A stretch of DNA of 53,619 nt. Origin: Terriglobia bacterium (lineage in GTDB: Bacteria; Acidobacteriota; Terriglobia; Terriglobales; Acidobacteriaceae). The position numbers were made by a program, and so were the translations under genes. The stretch's first letter is position 1. Each line of letters opens with the position of its first letter. The notes below the pieces were generated by a model. The model was not told where the DNA came from. It saw only the letters and a list, made by a program, of their open reading frames with translations, and did not search any database. The stretch spans positions 1-53,619 of the forward strand of contig JAIQFW010000075.1 of NCBI GenBank assembly GCA_020073105.1, in the 5' to 3' direction. Positions 24,944 through 33,378 of this stretch are shown one piece after another.

Positions 24944-25013
24944 AACTTCGTGGGTAAAACGGACATTCTTGTCCGCGCCGCGCCGGCGGCAATGTCAGCA
25001 TCACGCAAAGCGT

Positions 25014-25970
25014 TTACGAACTCCCAATGAGTACCCCGGTAGCAAAAACCAAAGCTCCGCCCAGTGCAACCTGCATCGCAGCAGAGACGATAGGAGTATC
25101 CATGTAGCGATGTCGAATCCAGGTGATGACCCCAAGCTCGGCTATGACGACGATCGACGCAATAACGAGCGCAAGCCGGAAGCTGGGAATCAGGAAGGGC
25201 AGAGTATGCCCGATCCCTCCCATGGCTGTCATGGCGCCACAAATCAAACCGCGAAGCCAGGGATGACCGCGGCCCGTCAAGCTGCCATCATCGGACAGTG
25301 CCTCGGCAAAACCCATGCTGATGCCCGCCCCGACAGATGCTGCCAGCCCAACCAGAAAAGCATCCCAGCTGTCGCGGGTGGCAAACGCGGCTGCGAAGAC
25401 TGGTGCCAGCGTCGAAACGGAGCCGTCCATGAGGCCCGCGAGGCCGGGCTGTACGATCTGCAGCACAAACAAGCGACGCCGCGCCCGTTCCTCATCCGCT
25501 TTAACTTCCGGGCGCAGCTCTTCCTCGCGTAATTCCTGGGCGCGATCTTCGTGGGAGCGCTCTTCTTGGGCCAGGTCATCGAGCAGTTGGCGGATGCTGG
25601 CGTCCCGGGCGCGGGCCGCTGCCTTCTCGTAAAAACGCCGCGTTTCCACCTCCATGGCGCTGGAGGTTTTATGAACGGTATCCAGCCCCAGAGGTTGAAC
25701 CAGCCAGACCGGTTTGCGCTGGACGAAGCCTCGCACATCTTGCCGGCGGATGAGGGGGATGTGTTCTCCGAATTTCTGCCGATAGAGCTCGATCAACCGC
25801 CGCCGGTGGCCGGATTCCTCCACACGCATGCCGGCAAAAACCGCCGCCGACGCCGGGAAATCCTGTTTCAGGCCTTCGGCGAAATCCGCGTAGACACGCT
25901 CGTCTTCTTCTTCCAGAGAGATCGCCAACGCCAGAATTTCGCGCTCGGAGAGAGCATCAAAGTTCTTCAT
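25014..25970 (-). CDS. mbfA: Ferritin-like/VIT1 fusion iron exporter (MbfA-like)
   Basis: The 318-residue protein joins an N-terminal erythrin domain with a C-terminal VIT1 membrane domain. Diiron ligands are visible as [15 protein letters not shown] plus [12 protein letters not shown], and [14 protein letters not shown] plus [15 protein letters not shown]. The membrane part (about residues 175-318) has [20 protein letters not shown] and [14 protein letters not shown], typical of VIT1. MbfA of alpha-proteobacteria exports Fe(II) and protects from iron and peroxide stress; the same role is inferred. No Irr-type box was found upstream. Confidence 0.9.
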   Translation of the reverse strand: MKNFDALSEREILALAISLEEEDERVYADFAEGLKQDFPASAAVFAGMRVEESGHRRRLIELYRQKFGEHIPLIRRQDVRGFVQRKPVWLVQPLGLDTVHKTSSAMEVETRRFYEKAAARARDASIRQLLDDLAQEERSHEDRAQELREEELRPEVKADEERARRRLFVLQIVQPGLAGLMDGSVSTLAPVFAAAFATRDSWDAFLVGLAASVGAGISMGFAEALSDDGSLTGRGHPWLRGLICGAMTAMGGIGHTLPFLIPSFRLALVIASIVVIAELGVITWIRHRYMDTPIVSAAMQVALGGALVFATGVLIGSS

Positions 25971-26057
25971 GGGCGATAGTGTAGCTGAAGGCGCGGCGCG
26001 GGCCCCATTTCAAGAACGCGTCTGCTGGAGGCTTTCGTCTAGTATTTATGCACTAAG

Positions 26058-26083
26058 GACGGGCGGGGACGCCCGTCCTCCAC
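26058..26083. repeat. GGACGGGCGGGGACGCCCG hairpin element
   Basis: Third copy of the GC-rich hairpin family (others at 5872 and 15457), between the mbfA start and the DUF3443 gene stop. Confidence 0.55.
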
Positions 26084-26097
26084 GTTAAGGCACAAGG

Positions 26098-27567
26098 CTA
26101 GTATGCCCAGAATGGACCGGCAGGAACTCCAGGCGGAGCTGGGGCTCCGTCAATGGCGGTAAACACGCCACGCCCGTAGAAGAATGGCAAACCCCAATCG
26201 AAGCTGCCAACCGGATTGGGCCCCGCCAACGTGCCAAAAGCAACGTCACTCGGGTTGTTGTTGAACAGGTTGGTGGCGTTGTCCACGTTAAAGCTCACGA
26301 TGTCGCTGGTTCCATTCGCGCCTTTGTTGGTGGCGGAAAGATTCAGCTGCGACGGAGGGCAATAGAAGGACCCACCGTTGCAGAGCGCAATGGAAGCATC
26401 CGGGAAGAAAAAGCCGTTGGAACCGCTATCAATGAAACTATCAGGATAGCTAATGCCGTTGTACACGGTGGTAAACGACAGGCTGTTCGGATCGAACGTG
26501 AAGAGCTTGGCGGCGCCCAACCCGTTATTCGCAGCGGTGCCGATTCCGAAAGTCAGTGAGCCATCGACGCCGGCCGCAGTGCCTGGCACAGGGGGCAAGT
26601 CCATGATGTCACCATTGTTGTCCACCGGGAAGAAGGCGACAGGATTGGTCACTTGCTGGTCCACAGGTACAAAGGCTGGACTGCAGGCTCCGCTGGGCGA
26701 ACACAGGTAGTAGACAGGTTCGGGTGGCACACCTCCAGCGCTGGGGTCGCAAGCAAAACCGCAGTCGTTAGGTTCGGGGCCCACGCCCAAGATTCCGTTC
26801 GCACCCAGACTCTCCGGGGTATTCTCGTTGATGCCGCCATTCGAGCAATTGTCCGGTATCCCGGTGTTGGAGCTGCTTACCAGGTGGACTGAGGTTGCGG
26901 TGGCAATCTCTCCAGAAGTAATGATGTCCGCCTGCACGACCGGGCCCCATAGAAACGAGGTGTCCACAAAAGCCACGCAGTCATTGAGGCCGTTGTTGTT
27001 GCTGTCGACGAGTTGTGGGAGTGCAACACCGACCTGCGAACTCAGCAGCCGCAACCCATATGAGCCCGTGTCAACCAGAACGCCGTCGATCGTCTGGCAA
27101 TCGGAAGTGCTGGGAACGCAAACTGTGACGCTGGTAAACACGCCATTGGGATAAATCTGGGTGGCTACAGGCCCGCCATCCACGGTAATGGGATGGACGT
27201 TTTCCTGGCCGGGAACCAATACGCTCATGAGCAATGGCCCCGATGCGGTCGAATCGGCGACGGCGGTGGCTGTGACCAGAGCCACCACGTTGCTGGTGAT
27301 GTTGCCCGGCGCATTGTAAGTCGCCGAGGTCTTCGTCTGATTGGTCAATGTGCCAAGGCCAGAGAGGTTCCAAGTCACGCCCGCGTTGGTAGGATCACCG
27401 CTGGTAGTCGCCGTGATGCTGACGGAATCTCCTGCATGGATAAATTGGGGCAAACTAGGTGACACCCCGACGGTGACCGGAACTCCGACCGGCGTTCCAC
27501 CTCCTCCGCCACATCCCACTAAAAAAATCAAACCCACAACCGCAGCGAACGGCATGCACTTGCGCAC
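26098..27567 (-). CDS. DUF3443 lipoprotein, possible pepsin-like aspartic peptidase
   Basis: A 489-residue lipoprotein (MPFAAVVGLIFLVGCGGGG) with an Ig-like segment at about 30-125 (VGVSPSLPQFIHAGDSVSITAT), then the DUF3443 region. Start GTG 27567 is chosen because GAGGAGGA lies six bases upstream. Two motifs stand out: GVLVDTGSYGLRLLSS (Asp166) and SFIDSGSNGFFFPD (Asp380), which look like the two active-site loops of bilobed aspartic peptidases. The domain is also Cys-rich (DCGFACDP, YYLCSPSGACSP). It follows the DUF2844 gene by 23 nt, a pair known from Burkholderia and others. Peptidase activity is inference. Confidence 0.8.
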   Translation of the reverse strand: MRKCMPFAAVVGLIFLVGCGGGGGTPVGVPVTVGVSPSLPQFIHAGDSVSITATTSGDPTNAGVTWNLSGLGTLTNQTKTSATYNAPGNITSNVVALVTATAVADSTASGPLLMSVLVPGQENVHPITVDGGPVATQIYPNGVFTSVTVCVPSTSDCQTIDGVLVDTGSYGLRLLSSQVGVALPQLVDSNNNGLNDCVAFVDTSFLWGPVVQADIITSGEIATATSVHLVSSSNTGIPDNCSNGGINENTPESLGANGILGVGPEPNDCGFACDPSAGGVPPEPVYYLCSPSGACSPAFVPVDQQVTNPVAFFPVDNNGDIMDLPPVPGTAAGVDGSLTFGIGTAANNGLGAAKLFTFDPNSLSFTTVYNGISYPDSFIDSGSNGFFFPDASIALCNGGSFYCPPSQLNLSATNKGANGTSDIVSFNVDNATNLFNNNPSDVAFGTLAGPNPVGSFDWGLPFFYGRGVFTAIDGAPAPPGVPAGPFWAY

Positions 27568-27590
27568 AGATTCCTCCTCAAAGCTGCAAC

Positions 27591-28091
27591 TTATCGAATT
27601 TCGTTCACGCTGACGCCCTGCGGCACCATCTCGGGAACATAAGCTCTGCCCGAGTACGACCGCATGTGTCCGCCGGTTTGCACGACCAATCCTGGCTGCT
27701 GGATATTCAGTGGCCTGCGGCCTACATACTTGCTTTTTGCTTCCCTCGCCGCCGCCGAGTACTGCTGAAAGTACGTCCCCAGGATCTGCCGCATGTTGGG
27801 GACAAATGGCCCTCGCCACGCAACCCCAAAGACCCGGCCGTCGGATGAAATGAACTCTCGCACCACCGTGTTGTGAGGCGATTGAAGTTCATGCACGCTG
27901 TACGCACCGTTCGGGGACACCCTTATCTGTGCGGTCGCTTTCATGTGTATCTGGTCGGCCTGCACGGAATTCGCGTCACCGCCCAAGGCGGCGAATGCGG
28001 GCGAGCCAAGCCCGACAGTAACCAGGGCTGCGGCCATCAGCCACACCTGCGAGAATCCAGCGCGCTCTTTGCCGTGAATAGAAGTTTCCAT
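27591..28091 (-). CDS. DUF2844 secreted protein
   Basis: A 166-residue protein starting METSIHGKERAGF with a signal peptide (WLMAAALVTVGLGSPAFAALGG). The mature domain includes YSVHELQSPHNTVVREFISSDGRVFGVAWRGPFVPNMRQILGTYFQQY, the DUF2844 signature. It is transcribed with the DUF3443 gene and may be its partner or substrate; function is unknown. ATG 28091 agrees with the signal peptide. Confidence 0.8.
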   Translation of the reverse strand: METSIHGKERAGFSQVWLMAAALVTVGLGSPAFAALGGDANSVQADQIHMKATAQIRVSPNGAYSVHELQSPHNTVVREFISSDGRVFGVAWRGPFVPNMRQILGTYFQQYSAAAREAKSKYVGRRPLNIQQPGLVVQTGGHMRSYSGRAYVPEMVPQGVSVNEIR

Positions 28092-28332
28092 GGGGATTAT
28101 CCTAATTCTTTCTGCTATCAGAAATGTTATGGAGTGACCAAAGTTACTTAACCCAAAAGATTCCGCCGAGTTGCTGTTCGTCAGTAGGATTTCGGGTGGG
28201 GTCGCCGGGGTTGCTTGCAGGCCTAGTGGAGACCCGCCAGTCGGTGACAAACAGCGGTAACAGGTTACGATTCCGGGTGATCGCAGGAGCCGGCAGCGAA
28301 TTGGTGCGGGGTTGGGCTAGGCTGTTGCCGGC

Positions 28333-29697
28333 TTACTTGGCGCTCCCCACTAGCTTTTCCACATCCACCATTTCTTTGGGCACGCCCGAGGAGAGGATTT
28401 CCGGGCCGTTCTCGGTAACCAAAATCGTATCTTCCACGCGGAAGTGCATCTGCTTTTCCGGGAACTCGACAATCGGCTCCACGGTAACAACTTGTCCAAC
28501 CTTGATCGGTCCTGTGGGGCGGAGCACGTCGTGAGTCGCCAAGCCGACAAAGTGCCCGGGGAAGCCGTACCATTGCTTCTCAATCCCGTTCTTCTCAAAT
28601 ACGGCTTTGCCGGCATCTGCCGCCTGCTCCCAGGTGTTTCCCGGCTTGATCATGGCAATGCTCGCCTTCTGTGACTCCAGATCGACGGCATACCATTTGG
28701 CTTGCTCAGGCGTGAATTTGCCACTGATGTTGAAAGTCCGGGTAATGTCCATGGCCATGTGGTTCAGGTCGGCGGCAAAATCGAATACTACCAGCTGATT
28801 CGGCTGGATCTCGCGCCGGTCGCTGAAGTAGTGCCAGGTGTTGATGTTTTCCCCTGTACCCACAATCGCCGGATAGGCCCAGCCCTGCGCTCCTCCGTTG
28901 CGAAACACGTAAGCTGCCCGCGCCTCGATCTGATACTCGTACATGGGCGGATGAGCGTGCGCGATCCCCTGCTTGATGCCTTCGGCACTCAAAGCTCCAT
29001 TGCGCCGCAGCAACGCGATTTCCTCCGTGGTCTTGATATTACGCATTTCGTCGATGAACTGGGTCGCATCCCGCTGATGCGCTGCCGGATAACGCTCCGC
29101 CAGCTTCTTGATCGCGGCACGGTCGCCGGGAGTGGGATCGCCATACGGATGCGCATACTCTGCGGCGTAGTCATGCCCGGTCTCGGGGCGCGCTCCATCC
29201 GCCTTGTCTGCAAACGATAGCCGCAGCCACAGGTCGGTTTCTTTGCTGAAGGTAAAAGCAAGAATGCTGTCGAGGACACTGATGGGCATGACAGCTTTGT
29301 AACCCAGCTTCTCTTGCTGCTCAGCGGTCATGGCCAGCAGGTTCGCGCCGTAAACCTGTTTCGTCCGCGGCGCCTGCTCCGGTTCGAAAATGATGGTCTT
29401 GCCCTTCTCTACATCCATGAGCAGCACCGCGCCGGGGTCGGCCAACCCGGTGAAGTAGAAGAAGTCGTTGTCTTCGCGGTAGTGATTGGCCTCGGGAAGA
29501 ATGGTGCGGGCAAACAGAATCAGGTAACCCGTCTTGAGTTGCTTAGCCAGTTGCTCCCTTCGCCGTGCGAATTCCTGCGGGCCTCCCAGGTCGTTGATGA
29601 CGACGAGGTCGGTGTACTGAGCAAAGGCTGGCAGGGCGAGCCACAAAACCAGCAGGCAGACGGTGAAACGTGCGAACGGCGCGACGGAAGATTTCAA
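28333..29697 (-). CDS. pepP: Secreted Xaa-Pro aminopeptidase (M24B)
   Basis: A 454-residue metallopeptidase that removes N-terminal residues preceding proline. It has an N-terminal signal (FTVCLLVLWLALPAFAQ), unusual for PepP, so it acts outside the cytoplasm. The pita-bread metal ligands are all seen: two Asp in VVFDFAADLNHMAMDITRTF, His in GFPGHFVGLATHD, Glu in VEPIVEFPEKQ and Glu in RVEDTILVTENG. The N-terminal aminopeptidase-P domain (ARRREQLAKQLKTGYLILFA) is intact. It stands alone. Confidence 0.93.
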   Translation of the reverse strand: MKSSVAPFARFTVCLLVLWLALPAFAQYTDLVVINDLGGPQEFARRREQLAKQLKTGYLILFARTILPEANHYREDNDFFYFTGLADPGAVLLMDVEKGKTIIFEPEQAPRTKQVYGANLLAMTAEQQEKLGYKAVMPISVLDSILAFTFSKETDLWLRLSFADKADGARPETGHDYAAEYAHPYGDPTPGDRAAIKKLAERYPAAHQRDATQFIDEMRNIKTTEEIALLRRNGALSAEGIKQGIAHAHPPMYEYQIEARAAYVFRNGGAQGWAYPAIVGTGENINTWHYFSDRREIQPNQLVVFDFAADLNHMAMDITRTFNISGKFTPEQAKWYAVDLESQKASIAMIKPGNTWEQAADAGKAVFEKNGIEKQWYGFPGHFVGLATHDVLRPTGPIKVGQVVTVEPIVEFPEKQMHFRVEDTILVTENGPEILSSGVPKEMVDVEKLVGSAK

Positions 29698-29835
29698 GCA
29701 GCCCTCCTAGGAAGCCGTGAGTGTAGCGCACTGCTGGAGGCGTTGACAACGTCGGAACCGGTGTTTCTTCCCATCAAACGCAGCCCAAGCCCCACAAATG
29801 TCTCACGCCAATGTTGTGCCTGGAGCACGCCTTCA

Positions 29836-29851
29836 CGTGACCCAGATCACG
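29836..29851 (+). promoter_or_regulatory. CRP/FNR-like palindrome upstream of the dehydrogenase
   Basis: CGTGA-CCCAGA-TCACG, inverted arms spaced by six bases, lies 80 bp before the ATG at 29931. It resembles a CRP-family site. Similar sites occur at 44577 and 50384. Confidence 0.4.
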
Positions 29852-29930
29852 GCATTCAGGTGCTAACCACGGCGAAAATAGCCGCAGGTCGCGACATCTG
29901 TTTACATACTGAGAAAGTGGAGACAAGCTC

Positions 29931-31130
29931 ATGGCGTACTCATACATGGTTCTGGGAGCTGGACGGCAGGGCATCGCCGCTGCGTACGATTTGGCACTTT
30001 TCGGGGAAGCCTCCCGCGTCACCCTGGCCGACTGCGATGGCAAACTGGCGCAGTCCGCGGCGGACCGGGTCAATGAACTCTTGCACCGCAAGGCCGCGGA
30101 TGCCCTGACGCTGGATGTTCGCGATGAGAAGGCGGTGCGTCGCGCTCTTAAGGGCCACAATGTCGCACTTAGCGCAGTGCCCTACTTTTACAATATGGCA
30201 TTGACTCAGGCGGCGATCGAGTGTGGCGTTTCCTTCTGCGACCTCGGTGGCAACACCGACATCGTTCGCCAGCAACACGGGCTGGATCGGGAAGCCACCC
30301 GCGCCGGCGTTTCTATCGTTCCCGACTGCGGCATGGGGCCGGGCATGGGCAACACCCTTGCAGTCTACGCCATGGGTCTGGTGGGCGAGCCGGAACACGT
30401 TTACATGTACGATGGCGGCCTCCCGCAAAGGCCCAAAGCGCCCTGGAACTACGCCCTGACCTTCAGCATAGAAGGCCTGACCAATGAGTACTACGGCGGC
30501 ATGACCATCCTGCGTCACGGCGAACTGTTTCACGCTCCCTGCTTCACCGAACTGGAGATGTTGGACGTCCCCCCAGTCGGAAAACTGGAAGCATTCCTGA
30601 TCGCCGGCGGTGTCTCCACCGCGCCCTGGAGCTTCCGTGGCAAGCTTCAGACCTATGAACTGAAAGTCCTGCGCTATCCCGGTACCTTCGCGCAGCTGAA
30701 GGCCTTCTCTGATCTGGGACTCTTTGACCTGAAGCCGGTGCCGGTCAATGGCAATGAGGTCGTCCCCCGCAAACTCTTCCATGCCCTCTATGAACCGCAA
30801 GTGCGGGTCAATGAGGTGGAGGATGTCTGCATCGTCCGCGTGCAGGCGGTAGGCAAGAAGAACGGGCAGCGCACCGAAGCGGTAGTGGAGGTCATCGACT
30901 ACTACGACCCCGCCACCAAGTTCACTGCCATGCAACGGCTGACCGGATGGCACATGTCCATCGTGGCTGCCATGATGGCAAAAGGCGAAGTTCCGTTGGG
31001 CTCGCTGCCCCTGGAACTGGCGGTACCGGGCGAGGCGTTTGTCCGGGAAGCCCGCAAACGTGGCATCAAGGTCCGGGAAGAGATTGTGGATGTGAGCAAG
31101 CAACAGCCTCAGCTCGCTTACCAGATCTAG
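29931..31130 (+). CDS. Saccharopine dehydrogenase-like oxidoreductase
   Basis: This 399-residue protein starts YSYMVLGAGRQGIAAAYDLALFG, an NAD(P) Rossmann loop, followed by VTLADCDGKLA and ALSAVPYFYNMALTQAAIECGVSFCDLGGNTDIV and DCGMGPGMGNTLAVYAMG, all of the saccharopine dehydrogenase/lysine-oxoglutarate reductase superfamily. It likely makes or breaks a carboxylated imine or secondary amine. The true substrate is unknown, and the adjacent genes are unrelated. An excellent terminator follows at 31152. Confidence 0.85.
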   Translation: MAYSYMVLGAGRQGIAAAYDLALFGEASRVTLADCDGKLAQSAADRVNELLHRKAADALTLDVRDEKAVRRALKGHNVALSAVPYFYNMALTQAAIECGVSFCDLGGNTDIVRQQHGLDREATRAGVSIVPDCGMGPGMGNTLAVYAMGLVGEPEHVYMYDGGLPQRPKAPWNYALTFSIEGLTNEYYGGMTILRHGELFHAPCFTELEMLDVPPVGKLEAFLIAGGVSTAPWSFRGKLQTYELKVLRYPGTFAQLKAFSDLGLFDLKPVPVNGNEVVPRKLFHALYEPQVRVNEVEDVCIVRVQAVGKKNGQRTEAVVEVIDYYDPATKFTAMQRLTGWHMSIVAAMMAKGEVPLGSLPLELAVPGEAFVREARKRGIKVREEIVDVSKQQPQLAYQI

Positions 31131-31151
31131 ATTGGCGCGAACAAAACAGAG

Positions 31152-31190
31152 GCCTCAGGGGTCTAGGCCCCTGAGGCTTTTGACTTTTTT
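31152..31190 (+). terminator. Factor-independent terminator
   Basis: GCCTCAGGGG-TCTAGG-CCCCTGAGGC is a perfect ten-pair stem followed by TTTTGACTTTTTT, 21 bases after the stop of the dehydrogenase. Confidence 0.9.
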
Positions 31191-31214
31191 GCTCAGTGCC
31201 GTTCCGCGGGGTGC

Positions 31215-31245
31215 CCCATGTCTCGCCGCCTTTGCGAGACATGGG
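31215..31245. repeat. CCCATGTCTCGC inverted repeat
   Basis: CCCATGTCTCGC and GCGAGACATGGG form perfect 12-bp arms around seven bases. The left arm recurs at 32783-32794, marking a small dispersed element. Confidence 0.5.
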
Positions 31246-31335
31246 ATCTGAGCCCGCAGCGCAAAAGCACTATACTGTACCCACCCAAGCGACCCTACGA
31301 GCTGCCTGCCGGCTCGAAATCAGAAAGGACACCTT

Positions 31336-31869
31336 ATGAGATTCATCCCCCGGTTGCTGCTGGTTGTTTTCCTGGCCGCTGTGACCTTGGCAGCACAAGA
31401 ACAACGCGAAGTCACATCCAAGGCCGAAGAACGAATTCAGCGGGAAGTCCGTCACCAGCTGGTGATGCTGCCGCGCCTGTCGGTGTTCGACAATCTCGCG
31501 TACAAAGTGGACGGCTACAACGTGACGCTGCTAGGCCAGGTCAGCGAGCCGATCACCAAGAGCGATGCCGAGAATGCAGTCAAGAGAATTGAGGGCGTCG
31601 AAAGAGTGGACAACCAGATCGAAGTGCTACCGCTCTCGCCCATGGACGACCGGCTGCGGCTCCGGCTGTACCGCGCTATTTACGGCTACCCGACGTTGCA
31701 GAAGTATGCCTTACCGGTCATCAAGCCGATTCGCATCATCGTGAAAGGCGGACACGTCACCCTGGAGGGAGTGGTGGACAACGAAGGCGACAAGAAAGTC
31801 GCCGGGATCCGCGCCCACGGTGTCTCCGGGTCGTTCTCGGTGACCAACAATTTGGTGGTCGCGAAGTAG
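31336..31869 (+). CDS. BON-domain periplasmic protein
   Basis: A 177-residue protein with a signal peptide (FIPRLLLVVFLAAVTLAAQ) and two BON-type alpha-beta units: LSVFDNLAYKVDGYNVTLLGQVSEPITKSDAENAVKRIEGV and a second one around YALPVIKPIRIIVKGGHVTLEGVVDNEGDKKVAGIRA. BON domains bind phospholipid or peptidoglycan in the envelope (OsmY-like). AGAAAGGA precedes the ATG. Stress or envelope function is inferred. Confidence 0.87.
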   Translation: MRFIPRLLLVVFLAAVTLAAQEQREVTSKAEERIQREVRHQLVMLPRLSVFDNLAYKVDGYNVTLLGQVSEPITKSDAENAVKRIEGVERVDNQIEVLPLSPMDDRLRLRLYRAIYGYPTLQKYALPVIKPIRIIVKGGHVTLEGVVDNEGDKKVAGIRAHGVSGSFSVTNNLVVAK

Positions 31870-31934
31870 CTCGCAGTAGCCGGCAGCGAAAACAGCCTGG
31901 ACGGGCCGACCGCTCGGCCGGCAGAGTTATGTAC

Positions 31935-32117
31935 TTACTTCCCGGCTGCTTTTGCCATGGCCTTGGCCTGCCCCTCGAGGCGTGTGACCTCCCACGAGGC
32001 CGCCTCGAGTTTCTTCTTCGCGGCGTTGCGTACCTTCTCGGCCTTCTGTAGCTGGGCAAGCGTGCGGCGCAGTTCGCTGATCAGCTCGGATATTTCCTTG
32101 GTAGTGGTGTGTTTCAT
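31935..32117 (-). CDS. Small coiled-coil protein, hypothetical
   Basis: A 60-residue, lysine-rich protein (KHTTTKEISELISELRRTLAQLQKAEKVRNAAKKKLEAA) predicted as one long helix with heptads. A second ATG lies nine bases upstream. There is no signal peptide or known family. It converges with the BON gene. Confidence 0.45.
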   Translation of the reverse strand: MKHTTTKEISELISELRRTLAQLQKAEKVRNAAKKKLEAASWEVTRLEGQAKAMAKAAGK

Positions 32118-32197
32118 GCCCGCCATGGTCGCACCGGGCCGGTTGTGACGGAAGATTACGGCAGCCCCTGGACTCCGGGTGGACCATTAGCCCGCAA

Positions 32198-32250
32198 GAT
32201 CCGCCTGCGTAGGGGCGGGCCTGTCCTGAGCGAAGTCGAAGGACGTCCCT
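32198..32250. repeat. CCTGTCCTGAGCGAAGTCG dispersed repeat, copy 1
   Basis: GATCCGCCTGCGTAGGGGCG then GGCCTGTCCTGAGCGAAGTC. It recurs with changes at 32706. A short intergenic element seen widely in environmental bacteria, from memory. Confidence 0.5.
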
Positions 32251-32368
32251 CACCTGCCCGGCGGAGCGAGGCTCCGCAAAGGCCACTGTAAAGGACACTT
32301 TGCTTTCAACATTCGACGAAGCCTGCGCCTAACCATACTCATCCAATCCTGTCAGGAGGGCGCTAAGG

Positions 32369-32701
32369 ATGCATCACGTTCGTCAGGAGAACCTGCCGTT
32401 TGTTGGCAGCTCGCATGAGTTTGTTGGAGCTGAGCAGGGCGGCACGGGGGTTTCCGTATTTCTGTTCCATGGGAAGCCTGGATCGGGACCGGGTCCGCAC
32501 CGGCATCCGTACGACGAGATCCAGTTCATCCGTGAGGGCCGCGGGGTGTGGACAGTCAACGGCAAGACCTTCGAGGGCCGCGCTGGAGACATCTTTGTGA
32601 TTAAGGCCGGCGAGATTCACAGCTTCAAAGCGGTCGGGGATTCACCGCTGGTTCAACTCGACGTCCACCTCAGTCCCCGCTTCATCCAAGAGAACCTATA
32701 G
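32369..32701 (+). CDS. Small cupin-domain protein
   Basis: A 110-residue single cupin. GPGPHRHPYDEIQFIREGRG gives the H-x-H...E motif and GDIFVIKAGEIHSFKAVGD the second histidine, so it should bind one metal ion. CAGGAGGGCG is an excellent ribosome site. Such mini-cupins serve as isomerases, dioxygenases or sensors; nothing nearby narrows this. Confidence 0.85.
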   Translation: MHHVRQENLPFVGSSHEFVGAEQGGTGVSVFLFHGKPGSGPGPHRHPYDEIQFIREGRGVWTVNGKTFEGRAGDIFVIKAGEIHSFKAVGDSPLVQLDVHLSPRFIQENL

Positions 32702-32705
32702 GGGT

Positions 32706-32795
32706 GGCGAGCAAGATCCGCATGCGTAGGGGCAGGCCTGTCCTGAGCGACATTTTGAAGGGTGGAGTGGGGATGAGGGTGGCCCATGTCTCGCC
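32706..32795. repeat. CCTGTCCTGAGCGA repeat copy 2 with CCCATGTCTCGC
   Basis: AAGATCCGCATGCGTAGGGG then GGCCTGTCCTGAGCGACATT, followed by a half copy of the 31215 element. Non-coding. Confidence 0.45.
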
Positions 32796-32845
32796 GTAAA
32801 GCGTAACACCGTAACACCACGGGAGGGTAGCCCACATTGCCTAGG

Positions 32846-32959
32846 TTGGCGCTCACGCGGAATCAACAGGTTATCCTGTGCAAAAAGCGGGTTTCAGTGG
32901 CATCTTGGGGTATGTTTGGGCGCTAACGCTGCAAAGCGTATGCAAATAAATATGCAATG
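32846..32959. repeat. Island left-end repeat A (older copy)
   Basis: TTGGCGCTCACGCGGAATCA, GGTATGTTTGGGCGCTAA and TATGCAATG follow each other here and again, with small changes, at 33379-33479. Repeat B lies directly inside the left att copy, so A looks like the left end of an earlier or tandem element. The ~420 bp between them hold no gene. Confidence 0.6.
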
Positions 32960-33174
32960 ACAAACGAGCGGTCTAGGAGACCTCCTTCCCCTTCTAAGTT
33001 CCTAGTCTCCTTAGGTTTAGGATCGCTAGTTCTCACTAGGTTCTCACTAAGCTACCCGACGAGGCTTGGACTTCTAGCCTAGGCTCTCCCCTACCAGACC
33101 TCGCGGTGCCCCCGCCGTGGGCCGCCGGGTGATCGCGGTGGGCAAGCGGCGGAGGCCTACCTGACTAGGTATCT
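32960..33174. other. Gene-free CTAG-rich stretch
   Basis: No ORF of note. From about 32840 to 33170 the tetramer CTAG, normally scarce in bacterial DNA, occurs about eight times. TTCTCACTA is repeated near 33032 and 33044. The function is unknown. Confidence 0.4.
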
Positions 33175-33246
33175 CTGTCCAGTCCCACGACATGGTTTAC
33201 AGAGTGTCCCGGGACACTCTGTAAACCATGTCGTGGGACTGGACAG
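33175..33246. repeat. Perfect 72-bp palindrome
   Basis: The arms are 36 bp each with no spacer, centred between 33210 and 33211 (core TGTCCCGGGACA, outer CTGTCCAGTCCCACGACATG). As RNA or extruded DNA it would be a very stable hairpin. It may be two insertion-sequence ends head to head or a tiny MITE. No transposase is near. Confidence 0.85.
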
Positions 33247-33323
33247 TTCTTTGCAAAGGTGGGGGTAAGAAAGTTCAGCAGCGGCTTCGTCGTTTGACCT
33301 GCTGGTAAACTAGACCCATCCGC

Positions 33324-33366
33324 CGCGGAGGGATGCGTGAGCGGTTGAAACGGGTGGTCTTGAAAA
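33324..33366 (+). repeat. Left attachment copy: tRNA-Ser 5' half
   Basis: These 43 bp are identical to 47046-47088. They begin CGC then GGAGGGATGCGTGAGCGG and run through the anticodon loop (GGTCTTGAAAA), then diverge from the tRNA. This is the disrupted 5' half of a tRNA-Ser(UGA) gene and the left boundary of the island. Confidence 0.9.
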
Positions 33367-33378
33367 AGATTGCCCACT

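Noticed and set aside
29940-31103. 387-codon open frame opposite the saccharopine dehydrogenase-like gene
   Set aside because: Antisense shadow; the plus strand has the Rossmann loop and a terminator at the right place.
33175-33246. The 72-bp palindrome as a transcription terminator
   Set aside because: No T run follows on either strand and no gene ends nearby; the stem is far longer than terminators.
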